Below are positions 44,594-54,115 of a DNA stretch of 64,000 nt, in pieces (position 1 is the first letter of the stretch; each line of letters opens with the position of its first letter). Under the pieces are notes generated by a model, which saw nothing but the letters and a program-made list of their open reading frames with translations, was not told where the DNA came from and did not search any database. This DNA is from Ignavibacteriales bacterium UBA1304 (GTDB taxonomy: Bacteria > Bacteroidota > Ignavibacteria > Ignavibacteriales > Ignavibacteriaceae). The stretch covers positions 62,001 to 126,000 of the forward strand of contig DBTY01000004.1 in the NCBI GenBank assembly GCA_002307295.1. The letters are read 5' to 3'. Both the position numbers and the translations under genes were made by a program.

Positions 44594-44749
44594 GCTGTAT
44601 AAATTAATGGGTAGTTCAGCGGAATGGAAAATGGAGTTATATTTCGCATTGCCGCTGAAACTTTAAAAAGATAATCTTTACCCTACGGAGCCACCGCTTT
44701 AAATTCAATCAAAAAAAAATCAGAACTATTTATACTCAGTATTTTGAGT

Positions 44750-45826
44750 TTATTTTGTAATCTCGCCGTGCGCGGCGTCTTTAAAAAACTTACCGCAATC
44801 AGTCAGTTTAAATACGCCCCATTCGTCAAACATATGCGGAGTCCATTCCGCATCAAAGACCCACCAAACCCAGCTTATGCCTTTGGCCTCAAGGTATTTA
44901 ATAATTGCTTTTCCATAATCGCCATTCTCTTCAATGGATTCCTTGCCTAATGTAAAACCAATTTCAGTAGCTATAACTGGATATTTACCGGCTGCAAAAC
45001 CAAAGTCTTCTTCCCACTTTGCTTCATAAGGCGGAGTGCGTTTATGAGGATACGGATGCGTTACGTACGCTATTCCTTCTGCGTTTATCGGGGACAAGCT
45101 TACAGGAGTTAAATCGTAAGCCCAGTCAAACCCGGCTACTAACGGAATGCCTGTATTATCATATGATCGTATTAGTTTAATTAGGGATTCATTAGTCTTT
45201 TTCCATTGGTCCCAGCTTACGTCGCCAAGTTTTCCGCTGTAAGCTGTCGGTTCATTGTAAAGCTCTAAAAATGCGACGGTATTGTTCCCGGCGTAACGGG
45301 CTGCAATTGTCCGCCAGAAATTAAAGGTTTCCCCCTTCGTAGTTTTATACATCGGATCCTGAAATAATTCTTCTTCTAAATTACCGATGGAATGCCAGTC
45401 TATATCAACATATATGCCTTCTTCTGTGCACCATTCAATAGCCTGGTCTAAAAGAGTTATGTATTTCTCAGGGGTTCTTTCGCGCCATGCAATTGGATGA
45501 ATTGGAATCCTGACAACCATTGCCCCAAGTTTTTTAACTTCCTCAAAAAGAGCTTTGCTCCAATGCCCCTGATGTTCAATTTTATCAGGATCGGCAATAG
45601 AAAGCCCGCGGAATAATATTGTTTCCCCTTTTTCATTTACGAATTTATTTCCCTTCACCAATATTTGCGGAAGAGCTTTGGCTTTCGGGCTGTTTAATTG
45701 TTCGCCGGGCCATCTGTCGTCCCACCATTTATGGTAACTTCCAGTTCCTGTTTGCGGAATAATTGGCTGGTTAGCAAAAATTAGAAAAGAAATTAATATG
45801 GAGAATAGTAAAGATATTTTCTTCAT
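44750..45826 (-). CDS. Glycoside hydrolase family 5 (cellulase-like)
   Basis: 358 residues with a signal peptide (MKKISLLFSILISFLIFANQ). The GH5 barrel shows LFRGLSIADP near 71, MVVRIPIHP near 103, YVDIDWHSIG near 139, the acid/base Glu192 in LELYNEPTAY, YVTHPYPHKR near 254 and the nucleophile Glu288 in VIATEIGFTL. All catalytic residues are present. It should cleave internal beta-1,4 linkages of cellulose, glucomannan or related glucans. It has no sorting domain, so it is periplasmic or lipid-free secreted, unlike the other endo-acting enzymes here. It converges with the GH3 gene. Confidence 0.92.
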   Translation of the reverse strand: MKKISLLFSILISFLIFANQPIIPQTGTGSYHKWWDDRWPGEQLNSPKAKALPQILVKGNKFVNEKGETILFRGLSIADPDKIEHQGHWSKALFEEVKKLGAMVVRIPIHPIAWRERTPEKYITLLDQAIEWCTEEGIYVDIDWHSIGNLEEELFQDPMYKTTKGETFNFWRTIAARYAGNNTVAFLELYNEPTAYSGKLGDVSWDQWKKTNESLIKLIRSYDNTGIPLVAGFDWAYDLTPVSLSPINAEGIAYVTHPYPHKRTPPYEAKWEEDFGFAAGKYPVIATEIGFTLGKESIEENGDYGKAIIKYLEAKGISWVWWVFDAEWTPHMFDEWGVFKLTDCGKFFKDAAHGEITK

Positions 45827-46402
45827 AACGCCGCCTTTTAACTTTATTAAAAACTATCAACAGTTCTATTGTATTTTAATGTTTCAAAAACGAACAAAAT
45901 TCAGTTAGGAATTTTAATGACATAGTCTCTTATATCAAATTACAAGCCAAACTTATACTCGCCGTTAATTACTGCATATTTTTAGCAAATAAACGGAACC
46001 CAAAGCTTGCGTTATTTTATAGATACTGTAATTTCTTGCATTATTCGGCATATTTCCGCACGTATTCTAACCCAAGAACTTATATTGAGCTTTTATATTT
46101 TGAAAAATCTCAGTCTAAAAAAACAAGAATGATTATTATTATAATTATAAAACATTATCATTTTTGTAAAAACTCACATACAAAACTCTTTGAATAATGA
46201 GAGAAAATCTGGTATGGAATTTGCGCAATACATTATGATATACGCGGAGTAAACTATTTTATAAGGAATAGTCTACCCAGCCGGGTATATTTTGTTATTC
46301 TTATTAATGTATTTTTTGTTTTATCTGGATTAATTAATTTATAATTAACGCTAAAACATTAACTATGCAGTTACTAAATTTTTATCAACTAAGCGGTTTT
46401 AA
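45827..46402. other. Divergent intergenic region between the two GH5 genes
   Basis: 576 bp, very AT-rich, without a credible gene. TATATTTTG near 46288 resembles the Bacteroidota -7 element TAnnTTTG and lies about 115 bp ahead of the mannanase-like gene; no convincing -33 TTTG at the right spacing is seen. The GH5 promoter in the other direction is not identifiable. Confidence 0.4.
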
Positions 46403-48814
46403 ATGAAATCATTAATTTTTAGATTCGGCAAAAAAATAAGAACTGTATTTCTACATATGGTAGTTTTAATTCTGTCGTTAGCGCTTCAGCATTCTGCGCA
46501 GGCTCAAAACAGAATTAAGTTTTATGGCAGAGATTTATTTATGAGCGGAATGAACGTCGCCTGGGTTAATTTTGCCGCCGATCTTGGCCCCGGAACCGTT
46601 GATACTGCACAATTTCGCGAAATCTTTAAGACAATCCATGAAAATGGCGGAAATTGCATGCGCTTTTGGCTCCATACTAACGGAGCTAATACTCCTGATT
46701 TTAACGCTAATGGTTTTGTAACCGGACCCGGTATTAATGCTATTCAGGATCTTAAAAATATTTTGGAGATAGCGCGCCAAAATAATATTGGACTGCAACT
46801 TAGTTTGTGGTCGCACGATATGCTTAACCAATCAGAATTAAATACCGCTCAACTTAAACGTAATGCGCTGTTGCTTACAGATACCGCATACACAATGGCC
46901 TATATCAGAAATTCGCTTATCCCTATGGTACAGGCTCTAAAAGGAAACCCTGCAATTATCGGGTGGGAAGTTTTTAACGAGCCAGAAGGGATCACAAATG
47001 AATTTGGCTGGTCGGGAAGAGATCATGTGCCTATGTCAGCAATACAAAGAACCGTTAACTTAGTCGCAGGAGCAATACACCGAACTGACGTTGGAGCAAT
47101 TGTTACTTCTGGAGCTAATAATATGCAAACGCTTACCGACGTGAATTCAATTTCTAAAGCTTCCAGCAATAGCGATTTGAACTCCCTTAGTTCAGCGCAA
47201 AAAGACGAAATGACAAATTCTTTCAATAGTAGTTTCAGAACTAATTTCCCTACTGAAGAATTTATTCTCTATCTGCATAAGCTAAATGCAGTTGCAAATT
47301 ATAATTATTATACAGACGACAGACTAATTGCCGTTGGAGGCGATCCTGACGGTAAATTAGATTATTATAATGTACATTTTTACGGTACGCAGCAGCAATC
47401 CCCTTTTAATCATCCATACTCAATTTGGCAGTTAACCAAACCCCTTGTAGCTGGGGAGTTTTATGTTCAGGATACTTACGGAGTAGCATGGTCGAATCTT
47501 TATGAAAATTTATATAATACTGGTTATGCCGGAGGCATGAGCTGGGCTTACACTGATAATTATCAGGGAGTGCAGATTGCCCGAACTAAAGCCGATATGA
47601 ATGAATTATTCTCCAGCCACAGAGATGACGTTATTGTCAATCCTCAGAGCGGGACTATTTATTCATTCACGACCGACCAGACTGTCATTCAGAAAGGCGA
47701 TAGCGCTACAATTAAATGGGACGCCGAAACCGGCTCAACAGTCACTCTTGACGGACAAGCCGTTGAAGTTTTGGGAAGTTTTTCGGTTAAACCTTTAGCG
47801 ACTAAAACTTATACGCTAATTGCAAAAGGCGTTGTAACAGATACTTCTAAATTAGTAATTCAGGTTCTGCCTACCGGAAGAATTATTTCCTTCAAAGCGC
47901 AGCCGAGCGAAATTGGCAAAGGCGAAAGTACAGCCTTGGTTTGGAATGTAGTTAAAGGCTCTACCGTAACTTTAAACGGCAAAGCGCAGTCCATAACGGA
48001 TTCATTAATAGTTTTTCCTGATTCTGTAAATTATACTTATACGTTAATAGCTCAGGGAGACGAAAGAGACTCTGCTACAGTAAAAGTTTCAATTAAATCG
48101 CCGGAATTGGTTAATAGAGCGCTTGGCGGAATTGTAACAGTTTCCTCAAACGATACTGTCTCTAATGCCTATAGCAAACCTGGTTACTTAATTGACGGAA
48201 ATAATTTTACTAGCTGGCAGGCGGTAGCTGGCGCCGGGCAATGGGTTAAAATAGACTTAGGGAAAACTATTTCTATATCCAAAATAGTACTCCGCTGGGC
48301 TTCTCAGGGTTACGCCCGGCAATATGATATTCAATTATATGACGGCGTTCAATGGAGCGACCTCAAAACAGTTCTAAGCGGAACGGGCGGAACTGCTAAT
48401 GTTGAGACTTTAGATAACCTAAAAGGAACCGGAAGATATGTCGAACTGCTTTTGCAAAACCCGGCATATACCGCTTTCATCATTACAGAAATTGAGATAT
48501 ACGGAACGCCTGTTACAACGCTTGTAAACTATCCCGCTTCTGGCGCTCCTAATGCGTTTGCTTTAAATCAGAATTACCCTAATCCGTTTAATCCTTCAAC
48601 TGAAATCAGATTTTCCATTCCTCAAAGCAGTTTAGTTCATTTGGATATATACAACCTTATCGGACAAAAAGTATCTTCTTTAATCAATAAGGAATTACCA
48701 GCCGGTAATTACTCTGAAAAATTTGACGCTTCGCGTTTAAGCAGCGGAATATATTTTTATACTTTAAGAGCCGGAAGCCATGTTGAAACTAAAAAGATGA
48801 TGCTGATAAAATAA
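46403..48814 (+). CDS. Multidomain GH5 mannanase-like enzyme with F5/8C and T9SS domains
   Basis: 803 residues with a signal peptide ending HSAQAQ. The N-terminal GH5 domain (about 37-395) has the mannanase-type MSGMNVAWVNFAADLG and NCMRFWLHTNG, acid/base Glu193 in GWEVFNEPEG, and nucleophile Glu352 in PLVAGEFYV. Two short Ig-like repeats follow (about 410-570, both with STVTL(D/N)G). An F5/8 type C, CBM32-like domain spans about 575-705 (TSWQAVAGAGQWVKIDLGKT). The sorting domain has YPNPFNPSTEIRF near 729. It is probably a surface or secreted endo-mannanase or glucanase. Confidence 0.9.
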   Translation: MKSLIFRFGKKIRTVFLHMVVLILSLALQHSAQAQNRIKFYGRDLFMSGMNVAWVNFAADLGPGTVDTAQFREIFKTIHENGGNCMRFWLHTNGANTPDFNANGFVTGPGINAIQDLKNILEIARQNNIGLQLSLWSHDMLNQSELNTAQLKRNALLLTDTAYTMAYIRNSLIPMVQALKGNPAIIGWEVFNEPEGITNEFGWSGRDHVPMSAIQRTVNLVAGAIHRTDVGAIVTSGANNMQTLTDVNSISKASSNSDLNSLSSAQKDEMTNSFNSSFRTNFPTEEFILYLHKLNAVANYNYYTDDRLIAVGGDPDGKLDYYNVHFYGTQQQSPFNHPYSIWQLTKPLVAGEFYVQDTYGVAWSNLYENLYNTGYAGGMSWAYTDNYQGVQIARTKADMNELFSSHRDDVIVNPQSGTIYSFTTDQTVIQKGDSATIKWDAETGSTVTLDGQAVEVLGSFSVKPLATKTYTLIAKGVVTDTSKLVIQVLPTGRIISFKAQPSEIGKGESTALVWNVVKGSTVTLNGKAQSITDSLIVFPDSVNYTYTLIAQGDERDSATVKVSIKSPELVNRALGGIVTVSSNDTVSNAYSKPGYLIDGNNFTSWQAVAGAGQWVKIDLGKTISISKIVLRWASQGYARQYDIQLYDGVQWSDLKTVLSGTGGTANVETLDNLKGTGRYVELLLQNPAYTAFIITEIEIYGTPVTTLVNYPASGAPNAFALNQNYPNPFNPSTEIRFSIPQSSLVHLDIYNLIGQKVSSLINKELPAGNYSEKFDASRLSSGIYFYTLRAGSHVETKKMMLIK

Positions 48815-48847
48815 GCTTCTAATTCTGGTTAAATTATTTCTTATAAC

Positions 48848-48885
48848 GCCCTTCAGTTTTGACGACAAAATGAAGGGCATTTTTA
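48848..48885 (+). terminator. Terminator of the mannanase-like gene
   Basis: GCCCTTCA (48848-48855) pairs with TGAAGGGC (48871-48878). The stem can extend through TTTTG/CAAAA, and it is followed by ATTTTTATAA. It lies 34 bp after the stop codon. Confidence 0.85.
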
Positions 48886-49060
48886 TAAACAATTGCCCGC
48901 CCACTTTTTTGATGTACATGCTTTTTGCCATAAAACTTAGAAGAGATAGTGTTCGTTCTGATTTGCTACTTTAGGAGTTTGAAGATTAGCTTAGAACATC
49001 TGCTAACCATTAAATCTAAATAATGCTTTTGACGTTAAATTCTCCCGGAGCCCAATTCGG

Positions 49061-49157
49061 GTTTACAAAAAGAATCCGAAGGATTCAAATGTTTGCAATA
49101 ATTGTTGGAAAGAAAAACATACGACCCCGACCGGAGTCGTACAAAAACGTATTTAAC
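49061..49157 (-). repeat. Dispersed repeat R1, copy 2
   Basis: Read on the minus strand it follows copy 1 (22262-22357) block by block: ATACGTTTTTGTACGAC, a CCGGTCGGGGTCGTATG palindrome half, TTTTTCTTTCC, GCAAACATTTGAATCC, GGATTCTTTTTGTAAAC. Here the palindrome has become imperfect. A shared short stretch CCTATCGCGC also follows both copies nearby (22383 and 49232). Confidence 0.75.
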
Positions 49158-49450
49158 TGAGCTATATACATGTAATCCCTCCTGGACTAAACCCAATTTA
49201 GACACAATAAAATATTCCTATCGCGCAGTTCCGGATTTAATCCGCTATTAAAAGATAATATTTTATTGGCTTTTTCTATAGGCAAAATGATTGGCATCAG
49301 TCAGAGCAGATCGGCCTTATGTTTATTCTATCGGGCATTTTTATTATAATTATTGCCGCTATAATAAACAACCTTCACATTCTTAAAACTTTAGAAAAGG
49401 AAACAAAACGATAATTATTTGCAGATTAGCTGAACAGACGGGGCAAAAAA
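49158..49450. other. Intergenic region with a possible decayed membrane-protein fragment
   Basis: A plus-strand frame at about 49265-49413 reads SEQIGLMFILSGIFIIIIAA then INNLHILKTLEKETKR and ends in TAA. It would form one membrane helix and a basic tail. The first usable ATG gives only about 32 residues and there is no ribosome-binding site, so it is more likely a gene remnant than a gene. Otherwise nothing is recognised. Confidence 0.35.
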
Positions 49451-49473
49451 AAGCTGCGGTAAAACCGCAGCTT
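49451..49473 (-). terminator. Terminator of the symporter gene
   Basis: AAGCTGCGGT (49451-49460) and ACCGCAGCTT (49464-49473) form a perfect 10-bp stem with a 3-nt loop. On the minus strand it ends in eight T. It lies 15 bp after the symporter stop codon. Confidence 0.92.
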
Positions 49474-49487
49474 CCATAAATCATGCA

Positions 49488-51434
49488 TTATTTTTTAGCC
49501 GTTGCATTAAGGGCTGTTTTTTCTTCGGGAGCTTCATCCTCGCCAAAGTTCTTCTCTAATTTATCCCACCAATTAAACTTTAATATAATGGAAGTAACAA
49601 CCATCACGGCGCATACTATTCCAAATTCAGTATACTCATGTATAATTAAATAAATAGGAGCTGCGACTAAAGTAATCTGCCATACAACGCCAACAACTAC
49701 GTTGAACATATCCTGGAAGAAGTTTTTATTAACTGCGAAATCAGGTTTTTGTTTCAATACTTTAGCTTTAATCGGTCCCCAGAAGCCCCAGGGACGAACA
49801 GTTTTATAGAAATTAATCAAAACTTCGTCGCTTTCCGGCTGAGTCAAAAGCGTAACGGCAAAGCATCCAATTATTGAGATTAAAAAGATAATAGGAAACG
49901 AGTTCATACTCGGGTTATTTGGCAAAGGCCAGTTATGAAGGAAAGGAACTACGCCCAGATTATCTAATAACAAAAGGATGAGCGAAGTTAAGATACCAGA
50001 TACCATTCCTCCAAAATATCCAAATCCGTTGAACCGCCACCAATGCCACTTAAGCACGTTAGCGGCAGTATAACCGCCGTATAGAGAAGCTACTATCCAT
50101 AAAACAACCTGGTTAATAGATTCAACTACAAAGCCGAATGAAATTCCAACTACTACTACTACTACCGAAACGATATAACTCATTCTAACGTATTTTTTCG
50201 GTTCGGCGTTTGGATTGATGTAGCGTTTGTAAATATCGTTAACAATATAAGCAGGCGCAGAATTTACAGTCGCCGCAAAATTACTCATAAAAGCGGCAAT
50301 TAATCCCGCCATTAAAAAGCCAAGCAACCCGATAGGTATATACCTTGCAAGAACCTCAGGCAAAATGGTTTCAAAATCAGGAGTTGTAATTGAGCTTTTA
50401 TATAATGCGTCAAAGTTAGTTAATGCAAGCACCGTTAAACCGGCAATCATAAAATAACGAGGAGGGTTCAAAACCAAACTTACAAGCGAGCTCATTTTTG
50501 CAGCTTCTTTAGGGCTTTTTGTAGAAAGGATTCTCTGCATATCATAATTAGGCGCAGGACCGGCAGCCGAGATAAACAGACCTTTAAAAAGAGTCATCCC
50601 AAAGAATAATCCAAATATCGAATAACCGTCGTTAACTATCCACTGGTTAAATGCAGTCACTTTGGAAGAGACTGTTGAATGAACAGTAGACCAGTCGAGA
50701 TTTAACTGCCAGCCGAAGAACATATCTTTCCAGCCCGCAGGTATAACGCTGTTTATCATTGCGGGCGATACGTGATACATTGCAATGATTCCGATAACGA
50801 TAGATGATATTGTAAGTATGCTGTATTGAAGAACTTCAGTTATTACAACGCTGAACATACCTCCTTTTACCACATATATTGTTGTAATTGCCATCAATAT
50901 AAGCGCGTAGAGGTTTGCGTTAATTTGCGGATACTTTAGCAAAGTTTCCGGATTGGAAATAAGCGGAGGCAAAAACGCTTCAGCAAATTTTCCAATTCCC
51001 TTAAAACCATATGATAAGAATCCAATTACTCCTATTAACGCAAATACTACCACAATAATGTGCGATAATGTTGCGCCTTTTCCCGTTCCAAATCTTGTTT
51101 TTATCCACTCTGCGCCAGTCATTACTTTAGAACGGCGAAGCCATGCGGATAAATAAACCATTAGAAATATCTGGTTAAAGACAGGCCATAACCACGGCAG
51201 CCATATACTTTTTAATCCGTATACCGCAAGCCAATAAACCAAAAGCATCGTTCCGGCTATATCGAACATACCCGAAGCGTTTGAAACGCCAAGCAGCCAC
51301 CACGGAATTGAGTTTCCGCCAAGGAAATAGCTGTTTATATCTTTTGACGCTTTTTTGGAAATCCAAAAACCGATAATAACGTTCGCTATTAAGTAAACTA
51401 TTATTATCCCGATATCAACTATACTTAATTTCAT
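49488..51434 (-). CDS. Sodium:solute symporter family transporter (probable sugar importer)
   Basis: 648 residues with about 14-15 membrane helices, matching the SSS (solute:sodium symporter) family. Features are the N-terminal IGFWISKKASKDINSYFLGG and NSIPWWLLGVSNASGMFDIA, then PAPNYDMQRILSTKSPKEAA and LGFLMAGLIAAFMSNFAATV near helix 9, the family's Na+-site region. A C-terminal extension of about 120 residues carries extra helices and an acidic/Lys tail, as in the larger SSS proteins of Bacteroidota. Its position between GH5 and GH44 genes suggests uptake of the monosaccharide released by the locus. Substrate unproven. Confidence 0.9.
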   Translation of the reverse strand: MKLSIVDIGIIIVYLIANVIIGFWISKKASKDINSYFLGGNSIPWWLLGVSNASGMFDIAGTMLLVYWLAVYGLKSIWLPWLWPVFNQIFLMVYLSAWLRRSKVMTGAEWIKTRFGTGKGATLSHIIVVVFALIGVIGFLSYGFKGIGKFAEAFLPPLISNPETLLKYPQINANLYALILMAITTIYVVKGGMFSVVITEVLQYSILTISSIVIGIIAMYHVSPAMINSVIPAGWKDMFFGWQLNLDWSTVHSTVSSKVTAFNQWIVNDGYSIFGLFFGMTLFKGLFISAAGPAPNYDMQRILSTKSPKEAAKMSSLVSLVLNPPRYFMIAGLTVLALTNFDALYKSSITTPDFETILPEVLARYIPIGLLGFLMAGLIAAFMSNFAATVNSAPAYIVNDIYKRYINPNAEPKKYVRMSYIVSVVVVVVGISFGFVVESINQVVLWIVASLYGGYTAANVLKWHWWRFNGFGYFGGMVSGILTSLILLLLDNLGVVPFLHNWPLPNNPSMNSFPIIFLISIIGCFAVTLLTQPESDEVLINFYKTVRPWGFWGPIKAKVLKQKPDFAVNKNFFQDMFNVVVGVVWQITLVAAPIYLIIHEYTEFGIVCAVMVVTSIILKFNWWDKLEKNFGEDEAPEEKTALNATAKK

Positions 51435-51704
51435 AGATTTATATTATTGTTATTAATTTTATAATATAGAATCATAAATAGCGCCATATGCGAATAACTT
51501 ATTACTGATTTATTAAGCGGCGATGAATTATGCAATCCCCTTCTTTTGTTTTATCATATTTATAAACGATTATGAATTTGATAATAAAACTGCGGAATTA
51601 AAGCAGATTCTCAATTTTATTCCCAAGCTTTACTAGAGAACGATTTTTGCTGTAACTAAGCTATGATTATAAAATTATGAATTACGTTTTAAGGATTTCC
51701 CTAA

Positions 51705-53618
51705 ATGCAAACAAACTTTTTAGAAAGCAGAATTTATTTATTAATTATTATTTGTTCTGCTGCGTTTAGTATTAATTTACATGCGCAGGTTAACTTTACC
51801 GTTGCTGTAAAAGATTCGCTCGCTCAAATTAGCCCATATATTTTTGGAACGAACCAAGATCTTACAGGCGACGAAAACTGGGGTTCCCGGCGTCAGGGAG
51901 GCAACCGCATGACCGGATATAACTGGGAAAATAACGCTTCTAACGCCGGCAGCGATTACCTGCATAGCAGCGACAATTATCTTACGTACATTGGCGGAAT
52001 AACAAACGAGAATGAACCCGGTATTGTCGCAAGCTCTTTCCATGATAAATCCATACAATTTGGCGCATATTCGCTTATTACGCTTCAAATGGCCGGGTAT
52101 GTTTCAAGAGATAAAGACGGAGTTGTTCCCGCCTCGCAAGCCGCGCCGTCAGTCCGCTGGGAAGCAGTCCAGTTTGCAAAAGGGAAACCATTTTCTATAG
52201 CGCCCGATACCTCGGACGGATATGTTTATATGGACGAATACGTCAACTTTTTAGTTAATAAATATGGCCGGGCAAACTCGGCTGCCGGAGTAAAAGGTTA
52301 TTCGCTCGATAACGAGCCTTCGTTATGGCCTACTACTCACCCAAGAATTCATCCGCAAAGCGCTACATGTCAGGAAATTGTAAAAAAAGCTATCGACCTT
52401 TCCGTAGCAGTAAAAGCAATCGACCCTTACGCCGAAATATTTGGCCCTGCCTTATATGGCTATTCGGCTTATATTAATTTTCAGGGCGCGCCGGATTGGA
52501 CTTCTGTTTCTTCAAGAAAAGCTTATAAGTGGTTTATAGATTATTATCTCGATCAGATGAAAAAAGCAAACGATACTACAGGTAAACGATTATTAGACGC
52601 GCTGGATATCCATTGGTACTCCGCAGCTATTGGAGACAACACAATCACCAGCGCTGACGCGTCTACATATAACGATAAGCTTGCAAGAGTTCAGGCGCCA
52701 AGAACTTTGTGGGACTCGTATTACACTGAAAATAGCTGGATTGGCAAATACCCGCAGGGACATCTGCCGCTACTTCCAAATTTATTTACTTCAATTAATA
52801 AATATTATCCCGGTACAAAACTCGCTTTTACTGAATTTTCGTACGGCGGCGAAACTGATATTTCCGGCGGAATAGCAGCCGCGGACGCTTTAGGCATATT
52901 TGCAAAATATGGAGTTTATTTTGCTACCGCCTGGCCTCTTTATACAACCTCCCCATATCTTTCGGCGGCATACCGAATTTACAGAAATTACGATGGGAAT
53001 AAATCTACTTTTGGAAATTACTACGCCCCATCTCAAACAAGCGATAGCGTAAACACTTCAATCTATGGCTCAATTAAGAACGAAGCTAACGAAATTCACT
53101 TAGTAGTAATTAATAAAGATTTAAGCAAAAACATATCGGCTAACTTTTCTATATCCTCCCCCAAAGGGCTGCTGAATGGAAGAGTCTGGGCGATTGACAG
53201 CGTTAATTCCATACCGCATGAAATAACTCCTATAAATAATATTACAAATAATTCCTTCGCTTACACATTGCCCGCCGCTTCCGTTTGTCACTTTGTTATT
53301 ACTACATCGTCTGTCGTAAACGTTAAGCAAACTCCTAATAGCGTTCCAGCTGGCTATTATTTAGGCGCATATCCAAATCCATTTAATCCATCATGCAAAA
53401 TTGAATATCGCGTCCCTAACAACCTGAAGGCCAGAATGGACATCTTTTCTCCGCTTGGAGCACTTGTAAAGTCGTTTGAGGGACTTTCCAATTCCGGATT
53501 AGTAGTGTGGGATGGAACTAACAATAACGGACAAAAAGCCGCTTCGGGCGTATATAGCATAGTACTCCGCAGTAATACGCAAATATTTAAGACGGCAAAA
53601 ATTGCGCTGATAAAATAA
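51705..53618 (+). CDS. Glycoside hydrolase family 44 enzyme with C-terminal sorting domain
   Basis: 637 residues with a signal peptide ending INLHAQ. GH44 features are ISPYIFGTNQDLTGDENWGS near 42, RRQGGNRMTGYNWENNASNA near 62, acid/base Glu204 in YSLDNEPSLW, LDIHWYS near 300 and nucleophile Glu377 in AFTEFSYGG. GH44 enzymes are endo-glucanases and xyloglucanases. A beta-sandwich (about 450-535) follows, then a sorting domain of the FlgD-like variant (AYPNPFNPSCKIEY near 550, ending AKIALIK). It is therefore a secreted or surface-attached endo-acting enzyme. Confidence 0.92.
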   Translation: MQTNFLESRIYLLIIICSAAFSINLHAQVNFTVAVKDSLAQISPYIFGTNQDLTGDENWGSRRQGGNRMTGYNWENNASNAGSDYLHSSDNYLTYIGGITNENEPGIVASSFHDKSIQFGAYSLITLQMAGYVSRDKDGVVPASQAAPSVRWEAVQFAKGKPFSIAPDTSDGYVYMDEYVNFLVNKYGRANSAAGVKGYSLDNEPSLWPTTHPRIHPQSATCQEIVKKAIDLSVAVKAIDPYAEIFGPALYGYSAYINFQGAPDWTSVSSRKAYKWFIDYYLDQMKKANDTTGKRLLDALDIHWYSAAIGDNTITSADASTYNDKLARVQAPRTLWDSYYTENSWIGKYPQGHLPLLPNLFTSINKYYPGTKLAFTEFSYGGETDISGGIAAADALGIFAKYGVYFATAWPLYTTSPYLSAAYRIYRNYDGNKSTFGNYYAPSQTSDSVNTSIYGSIKNEANEIHLVVINKDLSKNISANFSISSPKGLLNGRVWAIDSVNSIPHEITPINNITNNSFAYTLPAASVCHFVITTSSVVNVKQTPNSVPAGYYLGAYPNPFNPSCKIEYRVPNNLKARMDIFSPLGALVKSFEGLSNSGLVVWDGTNNNGQKAASGVYSIVLRSNTQIFKTAKIALIK

Positions 53619-53654
53619 TTTGAGACAATAGATTTCTTAATAGATAATCTTGGA

Positions 53655-53843
53655 TTGGAAGCATGCGTCATAAAAGTTAAAAAAATTGCATGTAAAGCTC
53701 TAAAAGGGCGCAGCGTAAACTCTGGGCTGCATTTGGTTTACGCTTATTTTGAGGAGCGGCACAAAATAACTTTTATCGAGCTTTATCATAAAAACAACAA
53801 GGCAACCGGAAACAGACAAAGGATAATTGACAATTTCAAATAG
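53655..53843 (+). pseudogene. N-terminally truncated RelE/ParE-type toxin remnant
   Basis: The 62 codons from the TTG at 53655 encode IKVKKIACKALKGRSVNSGL, then HLVYAYFEERHKITFIELYH, KNNKATGNRQRIIDNF. This matches only the C-terminal two thirds of RelE/ParE-superfamily toxins (K.R...CKSLKG....SG.R.IYA.FE....I..IE.Y.K..K......RI). Full toxins are about 90-110 residues. The same frame runs upstream (LIDNLGLEACV) directly to the GH44 stop codon at 53616-53618, so the toxin's start has been lost. No antitoxin gene is next to it. The product is probably inactive. Confidence 0.65.
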
Positions 53844-53942
53844 TATGCTAATTGCCCCGGAACAAGGGTAGCTCTAACTTATTTAATGCAACTTTGAACC
53901 GCTTCATTAATCATCTAATTACGCCCATTAACTCATCCTACC

Positions 53943-53988
53943 CAAAAGATGTAGTCCCTTTTTCATCCTTTTGCACGATTGATTTTAG
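53943..53988 (+). promoter_or_regulatory. Shared ~40-bp box, copy C (upstream of LuxR-type regulator)
   Basis: CAAAAGATGTAGTCCCTTTT, TCATCCTTTTG, then CACGATTGATTTTAG. The dyad CAAAAGATG/CATCCTTTTG is clearest here, with a 12-nt spacer. The end of the dyad is 142 nt before the regulator's ATG and 100 nt after the toxin remnant. Confidence 0.7.
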
Positions 53989-54115
53989 ACCCCAACTAAT
54001 TGCAAGTTGTATTTGCAAATAAGAAAAAAATGTTCACAGTAATATCGGCGAACGCTTAAAGCGCATAATATTTTTTTCAGCGTATTAATCGTTATTCTAT
54101 TTATAGAGATTTACC

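Noticed and set aside
53943..53988. Reading the four 40-bp boxes as rho-independent terminators
   Set aside because: The dyad is imperfect, has a long T-rich centre rather than a T tail, and conservation extends beyond the dyad; simple strong terminators exist elsewhere in the window.
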